64,000 nt of DNA, taken from the NCBI GenBank assembly GCA_039192515.1, contig JBCCXA010000007.1:1-64000 (forward strand). The letters run 5' to 3'. Made by a program: the position numbers and the translations under genes. The DNA is from Verrucomicrobiota bacterium (GTDB lineage Bacteria > Verrucomicrobiota > Verrucomicrobiia > Methylacidiphilales > JBCCWR01). Positions 1-8,799 of the stretch are shown here, piece after piece; position 1 is the stretch's first letter; every line of letters begins with the position of its first letter. The notes beneath the pieces are model-generated. The model was not told where the DNA came from and did no database searches. It worked only from the letters and a program-made list of their open reading frames with translations.

Positions 1-2674
1 GGCCAAGTAATTGCTTTGCTCTCCACTTGTAGGGCGCTTTTTTATGTCGCATCACCAGATCATCATCCAAGTAGAGTTCCACATAAGTGACTTTCCCGTC
101 AGGATCCGAGGCTTCCGCCTCGATGTAAATGGAGCTATAGTCTTTGTCCAGATCCAAAGTGGATGCCGCTTTAAAGAACACTAAAGGCGGTCTATTTAGA
201 GGGTCATTTGGGTCATTAGAACTAACTGAACGGCCTAAGTCACCCGGATCCACCACCAGCCAACGAACCTCTTCCATAGCATGGGTTGCATCCATATCGT
301 ATGTATCAAGTGAAAAGTCTTCCTCTAAATTGATGCCAACAAATTTGGAATCATACATAGGTATATTCCAAGCGTTGCGAACATTACAGGTATCATCCTC
401 GTTAATGGTGCTGAGCTGAGCAAAGAAATAAATATCACTATATTTTTTTGAAAAGTAAACTGAGGTATACTTCGTGTCTTTAGCCATTGTCAAACCTATC
501 TCAAAGCTCATGAATTCTGTGCTGCCCGATTTCGCATTGTCATCTTGAACTGCAATGAAATGCACGGTTTCATTCGGATGAACCACGCCACCTTTTTGAT
601 TGACCTCTGCTTCCTGTAGCAACATATTGAAGGTGTTTTTGTTAATATCCTTGAGACGCACCACCACTGCGTGATTACTATTATCCCCATTAGAACCAGC
701 TGTGACTACCTGGGGCAAAACGGTCTGTGACCCGGCAAAAGCGTTATCAAGTGTAACCTGTTTCCAGTCCTGGTTATTAACTTGCGCGCTACCTGCCTGC
801 CAATGCCTGCCGCCGATGTAGTGCAGTCCTTTTTCCATGACCATGAAAAAAACGGTTTCTTCGAGATGTGCACCTCCATCACTACTATTAGCACTATCAC
901 TCCATTCTTCGATTTTGGCATCAAAACTGGTTGGTGTCACATTTCGTATTCTGACATGAGCGGGCTCCTGATCATATACAGTAAGAGGACTGGCTACGAC
1001 TATTGGATTCGTGTAGGTATGGGAAAACTTGAAGGTTTTCCAATCCTCACTGCTTTCAGCGTCGAAGTCGGTTACTTTAATGAACTCATAACCTGGGAAT
1101 CTTAGTGTGAGAGACTGGTAAATGTTTAGCCTACCCGCACCATATTGGTTGTAAGTATCGCCGTTATTACCTGGTACTTGATCCGCTCCATCTTTCAAAT
1201 AACTTCTGATCTTTTCAGGAGTCAAGGTATTATCTATCGATAAAAATAGGGCTGCAGCCCCGGCTACCATAGCTGCAGCATAGCTGGTTCCCGACATCAG
1301 GTAGGTGCCACTTCCTGTGTTTACTGAAACTCCTGGTGCGACTAAATCCACTTCCGGACCATAGTTACTACCTTCGACTAACTGCGGTTCACCTCCAGAG
1401 TCGTTTAATTCGTAATACCATATTGCATCATTGTTATCGACAGCCCCAACGGCAATGACTTCTGGATACTTTGCCGGGTAGGTAACCTCATTTAAGCCGT
1501 TGTTCCCAGTGCCTGAGACCATAACAACTTTCTCTGCGCTGGCAGCTGCCACTGCATTTGAGACAACATTGGAATATCCGGGTGAATCAAAGCCCATATA
1601 AATAACATCAGCATTAAATGCTAGGGCGTCTAGAATGGCCTTAGAAGCTATAGAATCTGGCACATTACGGAGATCGTCCATAACTTTTAAGGGCAGGATT
1701 TGACAGTTCCAGTCTACACCCGCTCCTTTAGTGTTATTATTGGCATTGCCGGCGAGAATACTCGTTGTTTGGGTTCCGTGAGCAGTGTAACTCTTGTCAA
1801 GTGGAAGATAATTGTTATCGACAAAATTCCATCCATTCGAGTTGATGCGACCGGCAAATTCGTTGGATTGGCTAATAAGCTTGCCATTGGTTAGGTCTCG
1901 TTTTAACGAAGCCAACCCAGTGTCCAAAACGGCTACCAGCACTTCATCACTTCCCTTGGTCATTCCCCAGGCCGCTTCTGATTGTATCTTTTGATGATGC
2001 CACTGACCGTTATACTCGGGGTCATTCGGCGGGATGGTATCAGCGCCGGTAGCTCTGCCTATGCCGTCGAGTTCAATCACCGCACCGGTATCTAAGAGCA
2101 GGGAGGTAACCTCCTCCAGGGTTTTATGGATCTCTTGGGGAGTATGCCCTTTGGGAGTCAGATAAAGAAAAGGCGTGAATTCGTAGGGCTGACGAACCTC
2201 AAAGCCTGATTCACGCAGTAGCGCAGCCAATTCAGTGAGGTCTGTTTTGTTGTGGGTAGGCGATATGACCAGATGCTCCGCACTATACTTACGCACTTTG
2301 CCGGTGCTCCTATTTTGCTTCACCAATACTTTGCCCAAGAAGGCAGAATCCGTTTCGATAACACTGTGAATTTCTCTTTCCCCGGAAGCAGTGGCTATGT
2401 CATCGACTGCTAACACCTCTAAGACATTCATATCATCGAGAACCTCGGAGGGTAGCTGGTATGTATTTGTTGAAGCGCCTTGAACCGCAACAACCCCTAC
2501 TCCAGCCTCTCTATCCTTGGATAGTGAGGGGATTGAGTCATAAGAGGCAGTTTCTGAGGTAATCTTTTGCTCCGTTTTACCAGATGGCAAGATGCGACTT
2601 AGCTGGGATACCCCAATTAAGGCTAAAATTGTTAGCGCAAATAAGGCTAGCGTTCGTTTTCTATTATCCTTCAT
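1..2674 (-). CDS. Secreted subtilisin-like S8 serine protease, 3' end beyond window
   Basis: The frame is open on the minus strand from ATG at 2674 to the left edge, so the C-terminus is missing. A strong AGAGGAG ribosome site precedes the start. The N-terminus is a hydrophobic signal or anchor, followed by a propeptide-like region. The catalytic triad is visible as VAVLDTGL (Asp), TAHGTQT (His) and MSGTSYAAAMVAG (Ser). After the protease come a lectin-like region with VRIRNVTPTSF and ETVFFMVMEKG, then the first Ig-like repeat with VTYVELYLDDDLV, where the window cuts it. It is a close paralog of the 3861-7613 gene, so further Ig-like repeats are expected outside the window. Family assignment is firm; the substrate is unknown. 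Confidence 0.9.
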   Translation of the reverse strand, partial: MKDNRKRTLALFALTILALIGVSQLSRILPSGKTEQKITSETASYDSIPSLSKDREAGVGVVAVQGASTNTYQLPSEVLDDMNVLEVLAVDDIATASGEREIHSVIETDSAFLGKVLVKQNRSTGKVRKYSAEHLVISPTHNKTDLTELAALLRESGFEVRQPYEFTPFLYLTPKGHTPQEIHKTLEEVTSLLLDTGAVIELDGIGRATGADTIPPNDPEYNGQWHHQKIQSEAAWGMTKGSDEVLVAVLDTGLASLKRDLTNGKLISQSNEFAGRINSNGWNFVDNNYLPLDKSYTAHGTQTTSILAGNANNNTKGAGVDWNCQILPLKVMDDLRNVPDSIASKAILDALAFNADVIYMGFDSPGYSNVVSNAVAAASAEKVVMVSGTGNNGLNEVTYPAKYPEVIAVGAVDNNDAIWYYELNDSGGEPQLVEGSNYGPEVDLVAPGVSVNTGSGTYLMSGTSYAAAMVAGAAALFLSIDNTLTPEKIRSYLKDGADQVPGNNGDTYNQYGAGRLNIYQSLTLRFPGYEFIKVTDFDAESSEDWKTFKFSHTYTNPIVVASPLTVYDQEPAHVRIRNVTPTSFDAKIEEWSDSANSSDGGAHLEETVFFMVMEKGLHYIGGRHWQAGSAQVNNQDWKQVTLDNAFAGSQTVLPQVVTAGSNGDNSNHAVVVRLKDINKNTFNMLLQEAEVNQKGGVVHPNETVHFIAVQDDNAKSGSTEFMSFEIGLTMAKDTKYTSVYFSKKYSDIYFFAQLSTINEDDTCNVRNAWNIPMYDSKFVGINLEEDFSLDTYDMDATHAMEEVRWLVVDPGDLGRSVSSNDPNDPLNRPPLVFFKAASTLDLDKDYSSIYIEAEASDPDGKVTYVELYLDDDLVMRHKKAPYKWRAKQLLG

Positions 2675-2713
2675 ATAGATCTCCTCTTTGAGTTTAGTTT
2701 GTTCGTTGAATCA

Positions 2714-2947
2714 TTAAACTTGGGATTCCTTTAGATCAAAAATATCTTGTGGCCTATAGCCCAAACTCAGATGCGCAGAGAACAAAACTACCCAAGACCG
2801 CAAAGCCGCTATGAGGTGCTCTAATGCCCCCCTAACTCGCCCATGATCCTTTCTCGAAAGATGGGCTAAAACCAAGCCGATCGTTTTGGTCTTGCGAATT
2901 TGGTTAGAGAGGCAGGTGCGTTGCTTTGATCTGAGTAGTAGCATCAT
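2714..2947 (-). CDS. Small uncharacterised ORF upstream of S8 protease (copy 1)
   Basis: A 77-residue ORF ends 39 bp before the first S8 protease start, on the same strand. I do not recognise the family. It aligns almost without gaps with the ORF at 7629-7916, which sits at the same place before the second protease. Shared positions include GLxLAH, SWVxLFS and the PxDxF segment. This recurrence is the main reason to list it. No clear ribosome site precedes the start, so it could be a poorly translated leader, a decayed gene or a real small partner of the protease. Confidence 0.4.
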   Translation of the reverse strand: MMLLLRSKQRTCLSNQIRKTKTIGLVLAHLSRKDHGRVRGALEHLIAALRSWVVLFSAHLSLGYRPQDIFDLKESQV

Positions 2948-3329
2948 TTGAGCGACCCAATCGAGTTAGGAATGTGTGGTTCATTATTTGTTTAGCTCCT
3001 GACTTGTGCGATATTTCACATTTGTAGTTATTTTTTATATCTAGAAACAAATTTGTCCTGGACGATCTAAATTAAATAATTAAGTGTCTGAGTAAGTCTG
3101 TGTATAGTATTTATAAGAAACTCTGTTTTTTATATATGGAGGAGTTAATATGGTAAAGAACAAAATTTCTTTTAGATAAGATGACTTTGTTTAGTCTCAT
3201 CTCTTTCATAGAGACTTTGTATGGAGAAAAACAATCGTAGGGAGAGAAAAATATAAGCTTATCAGGCAAATTATGGATTTATTACTTAGATACCGCTCTT
3301 GAGTTAAGTAAGGTGATGCTTTTGCAGAA
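2948..3329. other. Upstream region of protease unit 1
   Basis: No gene is supported. Part of it (about 3010-3060, ATATTTCACAT followed by an AT-rich stretch) matches the region upstream of the second unit near 7978-8020, suggesting a shared promoter. On the plus strand a perfect GGAGGAG precedes ATG at 3150, but the frame stops after nine codons (3150-3179). It could be a leader peptide or the start of a decayed gene. Confidence 0.4.
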
Positions 3330-3560
3330 ATCTACTGGATTCCCCAGTCGAGCCGGAGGATGGCAGTTGGGGGGAGTCGTGCGGGATGACGTTAGGTTAT
3401 GGGTTGGAGGTGAGGTATGGTGTTAGGGAGGAGTCATGATATGATCTGGGCTTGGGTAAAGGATCATACCCATGCGATTTAACACCCTTTACGTCACAAC
3501 CCGATTGAATCGGGTTGTCCAGGGGAAACAAGCAGGCCTGTTGCATGAGTCCTTTTATCG
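3330..3560. repeat. R1 intergenic repeat, copy a
   Basis: This BIME-like element begins with an imperfect hairpin (CTGGATTCCCCAGTCGAGCC), runs through a GGAGTCATGATATGATCTGG core and ends at a perfect interrupted palindrome, 3496-3518, with 11-bp arms (ACAACCCGATT) and one central base. Related copies lie at 3618-3790 and 8312-8515, with a fragment near 18262. All copies are intergenic. Confidence 0.75.
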
Positions 3561-3617
3561 GAGTATCCTTTTCCGCAAGAGTCTTGTCGGAATAGCGTAG
3601 TCCTCTACTCTAATTAA

Positions 3618-3790
3618 TCTTCTGGATTCCCCGATCAAATCGTGGAATGACCGGTATAGGGGGAGTCATGGGATGATCTGGGACATGGGCAAAGGATCGT
3701 GCCCATACGGTTTAACACCCTTTACGTCATACCCCGGTTTAACCGGGGTATCCAGGGCAAGCAATTTTTAAGCATTGCCTTGAGCGGATC
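3618..3790. repeat. R1 intergenic repeat, copy b
   Basis: This second R1 copy has the same order of blocks as copy a: a GGATTCCCCGATC unit, the GGAGTCATGGGATGATCTGG core, ACCCTTTACGTCAT and a palindrome at 3729-3751. The palindrome arms are ATACCCCGGTT with one central base. They differ from copy a at three positions, and each change is matched in the opposite arm. Confidence 0.75.
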
Positions 3791-3860
3791 TACTCTTGAG
3801 AGAGCATGTCATCTCCCAAGACATCAAAAGTCATAGGGATTCGACAAGCAGACTGGAGGC

Positions 3861-6800
3861 TTAACGTTTTTTAGCTTGAGTGGACTTGACGGTCAGGTTC
3901 TTGGTAGCTTGAGCTGTAGCGCCATCATTATCGGTTGCCACCAGCTTGAGCTTGTAGGTTCCTGTTGCTAAGCCCTGCAATCTCTTGTTATTGATGCTCT
4001 TCCACAGGTAGGGGGCGCCTCCCTGTCGTCCCACCGATTTGTTGCCAAGATAAAGCTCCACCTGGGTAACACTTCCGTCTGCATCCGAGGCCTTGGCTTC
4101 TATCAAAAGGGAGCTCTTTCCATAGCCCTTATTTAAATCCAGGGTGGAGGAGGATTTAAAGCTCACCGTAGGTGGCTTATTACCGCCGCCTCCAGGTCCA
4201 CTGCCGGATCCTCCCACGCTCAGGGTGGCAAAGGCCTGGGAAGTAGCCCCCTGGTTATCGGTGGCCTTGAGTTCTATCTGATGGGTTCCCTTACCCAGGC
4301 CCAGTAAGTTCTTACCACTCCACTTGTAGGAGGGCTTTGTTTGTTTCCCCTTGGATTTGTTGCCTACAAAGAGTTCCACCTGCGCAATATTCCCATCCGG
4401 ATCAGAGGCCTCCGCTTCAATGGTCATAAACTTATACCCTTTATCCAGATCCAGAGTGGATGAAGGCTTGAAGCTCACCGCAGGCGGCTTATTGCCGCCG
4501 CCTCCAGGTCCACTGCCGGATCCTCCTACGCTCAGAGTTTCAAAAGCCTGAGCGATAGCTCCCTGGTTGTCAGTGGCTTTGAGTTTTAACTCATAGCTCC
4601 CTGGTTTCAATCCCATTAGCTTTTTGCCTCCACTCCACTTGTAGGCTTGTGTTTTTTGTCGCCCAACGAAATCTCCATCCAGATAGAGCTCCACATGGGC
4701 AATACTTCCGTCCGGGTCATAGGCATCAGCCGCTACGGTAATGGACTTGTACTTCTTATCCAGATGAAGGGTGGATAACTCATCAAAGTAGACTTTCGGG
4801 GACTGATTACCCGCTCCTCCTCCGATGGTCAGGGTCTCAAAGGCCTGGGCAGTGGCCCCTTTCTTATCGGTAGCCTTGAGTTTTAGGTCGTAGGTTCCAG
4901 GTTTTAAGCCCACCAAATCAGGATCCGCCTGATCCCATTTGTATTTGGGGCTGGTGTCCTTTCTGACCAATTGGCCATCGAGATAAAGCTCCACCTTGCT
5001 TATCTTCTTCTTACTGGAAGCCTCCGCCTCAATGTAAATGGAGCTATAGTTCTTATCCAGATTTAGAGTTGATAAGGAGACAAAGTTTACGCCTGGCTTA
5101 TTAACCGGGTCGCCTGAGTCATCCGAGTCATTAGAACTGACTAAACGACCCAATTTACCTGGATCCACCACCAGCCAACGAACCTTTTCCGTAGCATGGG
5201 TTGCATCCCTATTATCGCTTGTATCACTTGAAAAGTCTTCCTCCAAGACGATGCTTGCCGTTTTAGAGTCTTGCAGAGGTACATCCCAAGCGTTGCGAAC
5301 ATTACAGGTATCATCCTCGTTAAAGGTGCTGAGCTGAGCAAAGAAATAAATATCACCATATTTTTTTGAAAAAGAAACTGGGGCAACCTCAGTATCTTTA
5401 GCCATTGTCCAACCTGTCTCAAAGCTTATGAAGTTTGTGCTGCCCGATTTCCCATTGTCATGTTGAACTGCAATGAAATGCACGGTTTCATCCGGATGAA
5501 CCACGCCACCTTTTTGATTGACCTCTGCTTCTTGTAGCAACATCTTAAAGTGTTTTCCGTCAATCTCCTTAAGACGCACCACCACTGCGTGATTACTATT
5601 ACTATTTTTCACATGAGGAGTCGTTGTGACTACTTGGGGCAAAACGGTCTGTGCCCCGGCAAAAGCGTTATCAAGTGTAACCTTTTTCCAGTCCTGGTTA
5701 TTAACTTGTGCGCTACCTGCCTGCCAATGCCTGCCGCCGATGTAGTGCAGTCCTTTTTCCATGACCATGAAAAAAACGGTTTCTTTGAAATGTTGACCTC
5801 GATCAGGACTAAAAGCACTATTACTCCATTCTTCGATTTTGGCCTGAAAACCTGTTGGTGTCACGTTTCGTATTCTAATATGAGCGGGCTCCTGATCATT
5901 TACGGTGAGAGGACTGGCCACGACAATTGGATTCGTGTAGAGTTGGTTATAATTGAAGGTTTTCCAATCCTCACTGCTTTCAGCGTCGAAGTCGGTTACT
6001 TTAATGAACTCATAACCCGGGAATCTTAGTTTGAGAGACTGGTAAATGTTTAGCCTACCCGCACCATACTTGTTGTCAGGATCACCGTTAGTACCTGGCA
6101 CTCGATCCGCTCCATCCTTCAAATAACTTCTGATCTCTTCCGGAGTCAAGGTATTATCCAACGATAAAAATAAAGCCGCTGCACCAGCTACCATAGCCGC
6201 GGCATAGGAGGTCCCCGTGACCATCTCATAGCCTTCTCCGTCTTCTCCTACAAATCCTGAGTTTACCAAAGCTCCTGGTGCGACTAGATCCAGTGCCGGA
6301 CCATAGTTACTACCTTGGACGTTCACCGGTTCACCTCCAGAGTCGTTTAATTCGTCATACCATATTATATCATTGTTATCGACAGCCCCAACGGCAATAA
6401 CTTCCGGATACTTTGCCGGATAGAAAACCTTATTATCGGCGATGTTCCCTGAAGGTGCGACCATAACGGTACCAGCTGCGTGGGCAGCTCCCACTGCCTG
6501 TGAAAGAAAAAACGAATATTCGCTATTAGCAAAGCCCATAAGAATGACATCAGCCTCATAGGATAGGGCATATTCAATTGCTGTAGCAGCCTGACTATTA
6601 CTCACATAGCCCGAATTATCCATAACTTTTAAGGGCATGATTTGGCATTTCCAATCAATGCCTGCACCATACAACTTGTTATTTGCATTGGCGGCAAGAA
6701 TACTCGTCATTGCGGTTCCGTGATGATCGTCACTTTCATCAAGTGGTGCACTAAGGTAATCGAGAAAATTAGCCGCATTCGGGTGGATGCGATCGGCAAA

Positions 6801-7613
6801 TTCCTCGGAGTCGCAAATAACATGGAAGTCATGGGGGTCAAATCTTAAATCAGCCAACCCGGTGTCCAAAACGGCTACTAGCACTTCATCACTTCCCTTG
6901 GTCATTCCCCAGGCCGCTTCCGATTGTATCTTTTGATGATGCCACTGATCGTTATAGTCGGGGTCATTGGGCGGGATGGTATTAGCACCAGCCGCTCTGC
7001 CTATGCCGTCGAGTTCAATCACTGCATCGGTATCCGAGAGCAGGGAGGTAACCTCCTCCAGGGTTTTACGGATTTCTTGGGGAGTATGTCCCTTGAGAGT
7101 CAGATAAAGAAAGGGCGTGAATTCGTAGGGCTGATGAACCTCAAAGCCGGATTCACGCAAGAGCGCAGCCAATTCGGTGAGTTCTGTATTGTTACCGGTA
7201 GGTGATACGACCAAATGCTCCGCACGATACTTCCGCACTTTACCGGTGCTTCTATTTTGCTTCACCAATACCTTGCCCAAGATAGAATCCGTTTTGATAA
7301 CACTGTGAATCTCTATCTCACCGGAAGCCGTCTCTATCTCATCGGCAGCCAGGACTTCTAACACGTTCATGTTATCCAAAACTTCTGCTGGTAACTGGGA
7401 GGGATCTGTGGTGGCTCTCTGAGCTCTGACGAGCTCTGAATGAGCTGCTTCACTTTGAGTCAATGATGGAATTGATTGCTGGGAAGTCGCTACTGAGGCA
7501 ACTCTCTGATTGCTTTCATGGGGCTTGAATACATGGCTTAGCTGGGATGCCCCAAGCAATACCAAAAAAGTTAGCGCAAATAAGGCCAGAGTTAAGTTTT
7601 TTCTATTTTTCAT
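3861..7613 (-). CDS. Secreted S8 serine protease with lectin-like region and four Ig-like repeats
   Basis: This 1250-residue protein starts at ATG 7613 behind a purine-rich ribosome site. Residues 7-27 form a signal or anchor helix. A propeptide-like region follows to about residue 210. The S8 domain carries Asp250 (VAVLDTGL), His298 (HHGTAMTS), Asn390 (APSGN, oxyanion hole) and Ser469 (TGTSYAAAMVAG). Residues about 530-810 contain RIRNVTPTGF and ETVFFMVMEKG, resembling an H-type-lectin-like repeat. Four Ig-like repeats of about 95 residues (about 860-1240) share VELYLDG and LKATDNQGA, and the last three are separated by a GGSGSGPGGGGNK linker or close to it. Likely a cell-surface or secreted protease that binds a polymer; the substrate is unknown. 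It is a tandem paralog of the gene at 1-2674. Confidence 0.93.
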   Translation of the reverse strand: MKNRKNLTLALFALTFLVLLGASQLSHVFKPHESNQRVASVATSQQSIPSLTQSEAAHSELVRAQRATTDPSQLPAEVLDNMNVLEVLAADEIETASGEIEIHSVIKTDSILGKVLVKQNRSTGKVRKYRAEHLVVSPTGNNTELTELAALLRESGFEVHQPYEFTPFLYLTLKGHTPQEIRKTLEEVTSLLSDTDAVIELDGIGRAAGANTIPPNDPDYNDQWHHQKIQSEAAWGMTKGSDEVLVAVLDTGLADLRFDPHDFHVICDSEEFADRIHPNAANFLDYLSAPLDESDDHHGTAMTSILAANANNKLYGAGIDWKCQIMPLKVMDNSGYVSNSQAATAIEYALSYEADVILMGFANSEYSFFLSQAVGAAHAAGTVMVAPSGNIADNKVFYPAKYPEVIAVGAVDNNDIIWYDELNDSGGEPVNVQGSNYGPALDLVAPGALVNSGFVGEDGEGYEMVTGTSYAAAMVAGAAALFLSLDNTLTPEEIRSYLKDGADRVPGTNGDPDNKYGAGRLNIYQSLKLRFPGYEFIKVTDFDAESSEDWKTFNYNQLYTNPIVVASPLTVNDQEPAHIRIRNVTPTGFQAKIEEWSNSAFSPDRGQHFKETVFFMVMEKGLHYIGGRHWQAGSAQVNNQDWKKVTLDNAFAGAQTVLPQVVTTTPHVKNSNSNHAVVVRLKEIDGKHFKMLLQEAEVNQKGGVVHPDETVHFIAVQHDNGKSGSTNFISFETGWTMAKDTEVAPVSFSKKYGDIYFFAQLSTFNEDDTCNVRNAWDVPLQDSKTASIVLEEDFSSDTSDNRDATHATEKVRWLVVDPGKLGRLVSSNDSDDSGDPVNKPGVNFVSLSTLNLDKNYSSIYIEAEASSKKKISKVELYLDGQLVRKDTSPKYKWDQADPDLVGLKPGTYDLKLKATDKKGATAQAFETLTIGGGAGNQSPKVYFDELSTLHLDKKYKSITVAADAYDPDGSIAHVELYLDGDFVGRQKTQAYKWSGGKKLMGLKPGSYELKLKATDNQGAIAQAFETLSVGGSGSGPGGGGNKPPAVSFKPSSTLDLDKGYKFMTIEAEASDPDGNIAQVELFVGNKSKGKQTKPSYKWSGKNLLGLGKGTHQIELKATDNQGATSQAFATLSVGGSGSGPGGGGNKPPTVSFKSSSTLDLNKGYGKSSLLIEAKASDADGSVTQVELYLGNKSVGRQGGAPYLWKSINNKRLQGLATGTYKLKLVATDNDGATAQATKNLTVKSTQAKKR

Positions 7614-7628
7614 GATTCTTTCCTTTCC

Positions 7629-7916
7629 TTACGAGGTTGATTCCATTTTGTTTTGCTTGCAAACAAGCCTCCATTCAGAGATTTCCAAGTTGACTGCTTG
7701 AGTAAAGGTATCGAGGGGCTTATCACAGAGACAAAGATTGGGAGAAAACAAGTTGACCCAAGATTCTAAAACCCCCATGAAGTGTCCCCGTGACTTCGTG
7801 GTTAGCTCATAACCTTTTTTCAAAGGGTGGGCTAGGGCTAAGCCGCTAGCTTTTTTCTGGGGAGCTTGGTCAAAAAAGTATGTGCCTAGCTTTAATCTTA
7901 GTAGTTGTAGTATCAT
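7629..7916 (-). CDS. Small uncharacterised ORF upstream of S8 protease (copy 2)
   Basis: This 95-residue ORF stops 15 bp before the second S8 protease and shares its strand. It is homologous to the 77-residue ORF at 2714-2947 over about 70 residues, with GLALAH, ESWVNLFS and the PLDTF segment aligning. It has an extra C-terminal tail of about 20 residues. There is no obvious signal peptide, metal motif or known domain. The conserved position suggests co-transcription with the protease. Translation is unproven because the ribosome site is weak. Confidence 0.4.
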   Translation of the reverse strand: MILQLLRLKLGTYFFDQAPQKKASGLALAHPLKKGYELTTKSRGHFMGVLESWVNLFSPNLCLCDKPLDTFTQAVNLEISEWRLVCKQNKMESTS

Positions 7917-8311
7917 TTAAGTGTCCTAATGCGGTAAAGTACATAGGGTTCATATTCTTTTTATCAGTCGTCTCGGAGTAATATTTCACATCTGCAGTCA
8001 CTTTTGTGTATAAACAAACTAACTGGCTGCAATTACCCTAAAATAGGTCTTTGGCGATTGCTGCCAGCGTAATTTGTCCTAAACCATACAATTCGGGAAT
8101 TTTTATACATGCACGAATTATATAGAAAAGAATAAAATATAATTTTTAGAAAATTTTCGAATTGTTGGCTTAGCACCTTTGAGCGCTATATCGACTTGAA
8201 TGAGGAAAGTGTCTGGGGGCTTAATCCAGATGTAAAAAGCGATGAATAATCACCTCCTTAGATTTAATCTCCTGATGCTGACCTTGATCTAAGCAGTGTG
8301 GTCCTTTGCGC
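7917..8311. other. Upstream region of protease unit 2
   Basis: No gene is supported. Around 7978-8020 it contains ATATTTCACATCTGCAGTCA, matching the position upstream of unit 1. The rest is AT-rich. Confidence 0.4.
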
Positions 8312-8515
8312 AAATCTTCTGGATCACCCGGTCGAGCCGGAGGATGACAGTATGGGGGAGTCATGAGATGATGTTAGAGCATGGGTTGGCGGTGAGGTAT
8401 GGTGTTAGGGAGGAGTCATGAGATGATCTGGGACATGGGCAAAGGATCATACCCATACGGATTCACATTCTTTATGTCATAAGTCGGTTTAACCGGGGTA
8501 TCTAGGGGAAAAAGT
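8312..8515. repeat. R1 intergenic repeat, copy c
   Basis: This third R1 copy has CTGGATCACCCGGTCGAGCC, GGGGGAGTCATGAGATGAT and ATCTGGGACATGGGCAAAGG in the same order as copies a and b. The final palindrome (about 8479-8501) has lost pairing in its left arm (ATAAGTCGGTT against AACCGGGGTAT), so this copy is decaying. Confidence 0.7.
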
Positions 8516-8520
8516 TTTAA

Positions 8521-8680
8521 CCCGAATGATGCAATAGAAATTGAACGAGATGCGTAAAGGCTTGTGAGCCACAAGGCAAAGAGCGTCGAGGAAGATGCAT
8601 CAATCACATCGCTCCAAAAGATGATACCTCTAGGAGGCTCTCTCTTTCTTGGGACCAAGATCTTGCGCAGATTTTTAAGT
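8521..8680 (-). repeat. R2 dispersed intergenic repeat
   Basis: Read on the minus strand it contains GCGCAAGATCTTGGTCCCAA, GATGTGATTGATGCATCTTC and CGCATCTCGTTCAATTTCTA. The same blocks recur, more or less complete, at about 19620, 21150, 31135, 50540 and 53465. It overlaps an apparent minus-strand ORF (8416-8658) that I regard as repeat-derived. Confidence 0.55.
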
Positions 8681-8799
8681 TCCTACTGTCATCATCCGGA
8701 TTGAATCAAAGGGTCTACCAATAGATTGAAATTAATGCGTTTTGTCTGTTAAAGACTAGAAACACGGTTTGATAATAGCATAGGCTTTTGCCAAGGAGG

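Noticed and set aside
5550-6029. 159-codon plus-strand ORF inside the second S8 protease
   Set aside because: It is antisense to the lectin-like region. A similar frame occurs opposite the paralog (782-1105), which reflects shared DNA rather than an extra gene.
8416-8658. 80-codon minus-strand ORF
   Set aside because: It runs through R1 and R2 repeat sequence. Other copies of the repeats do not keep the frame.
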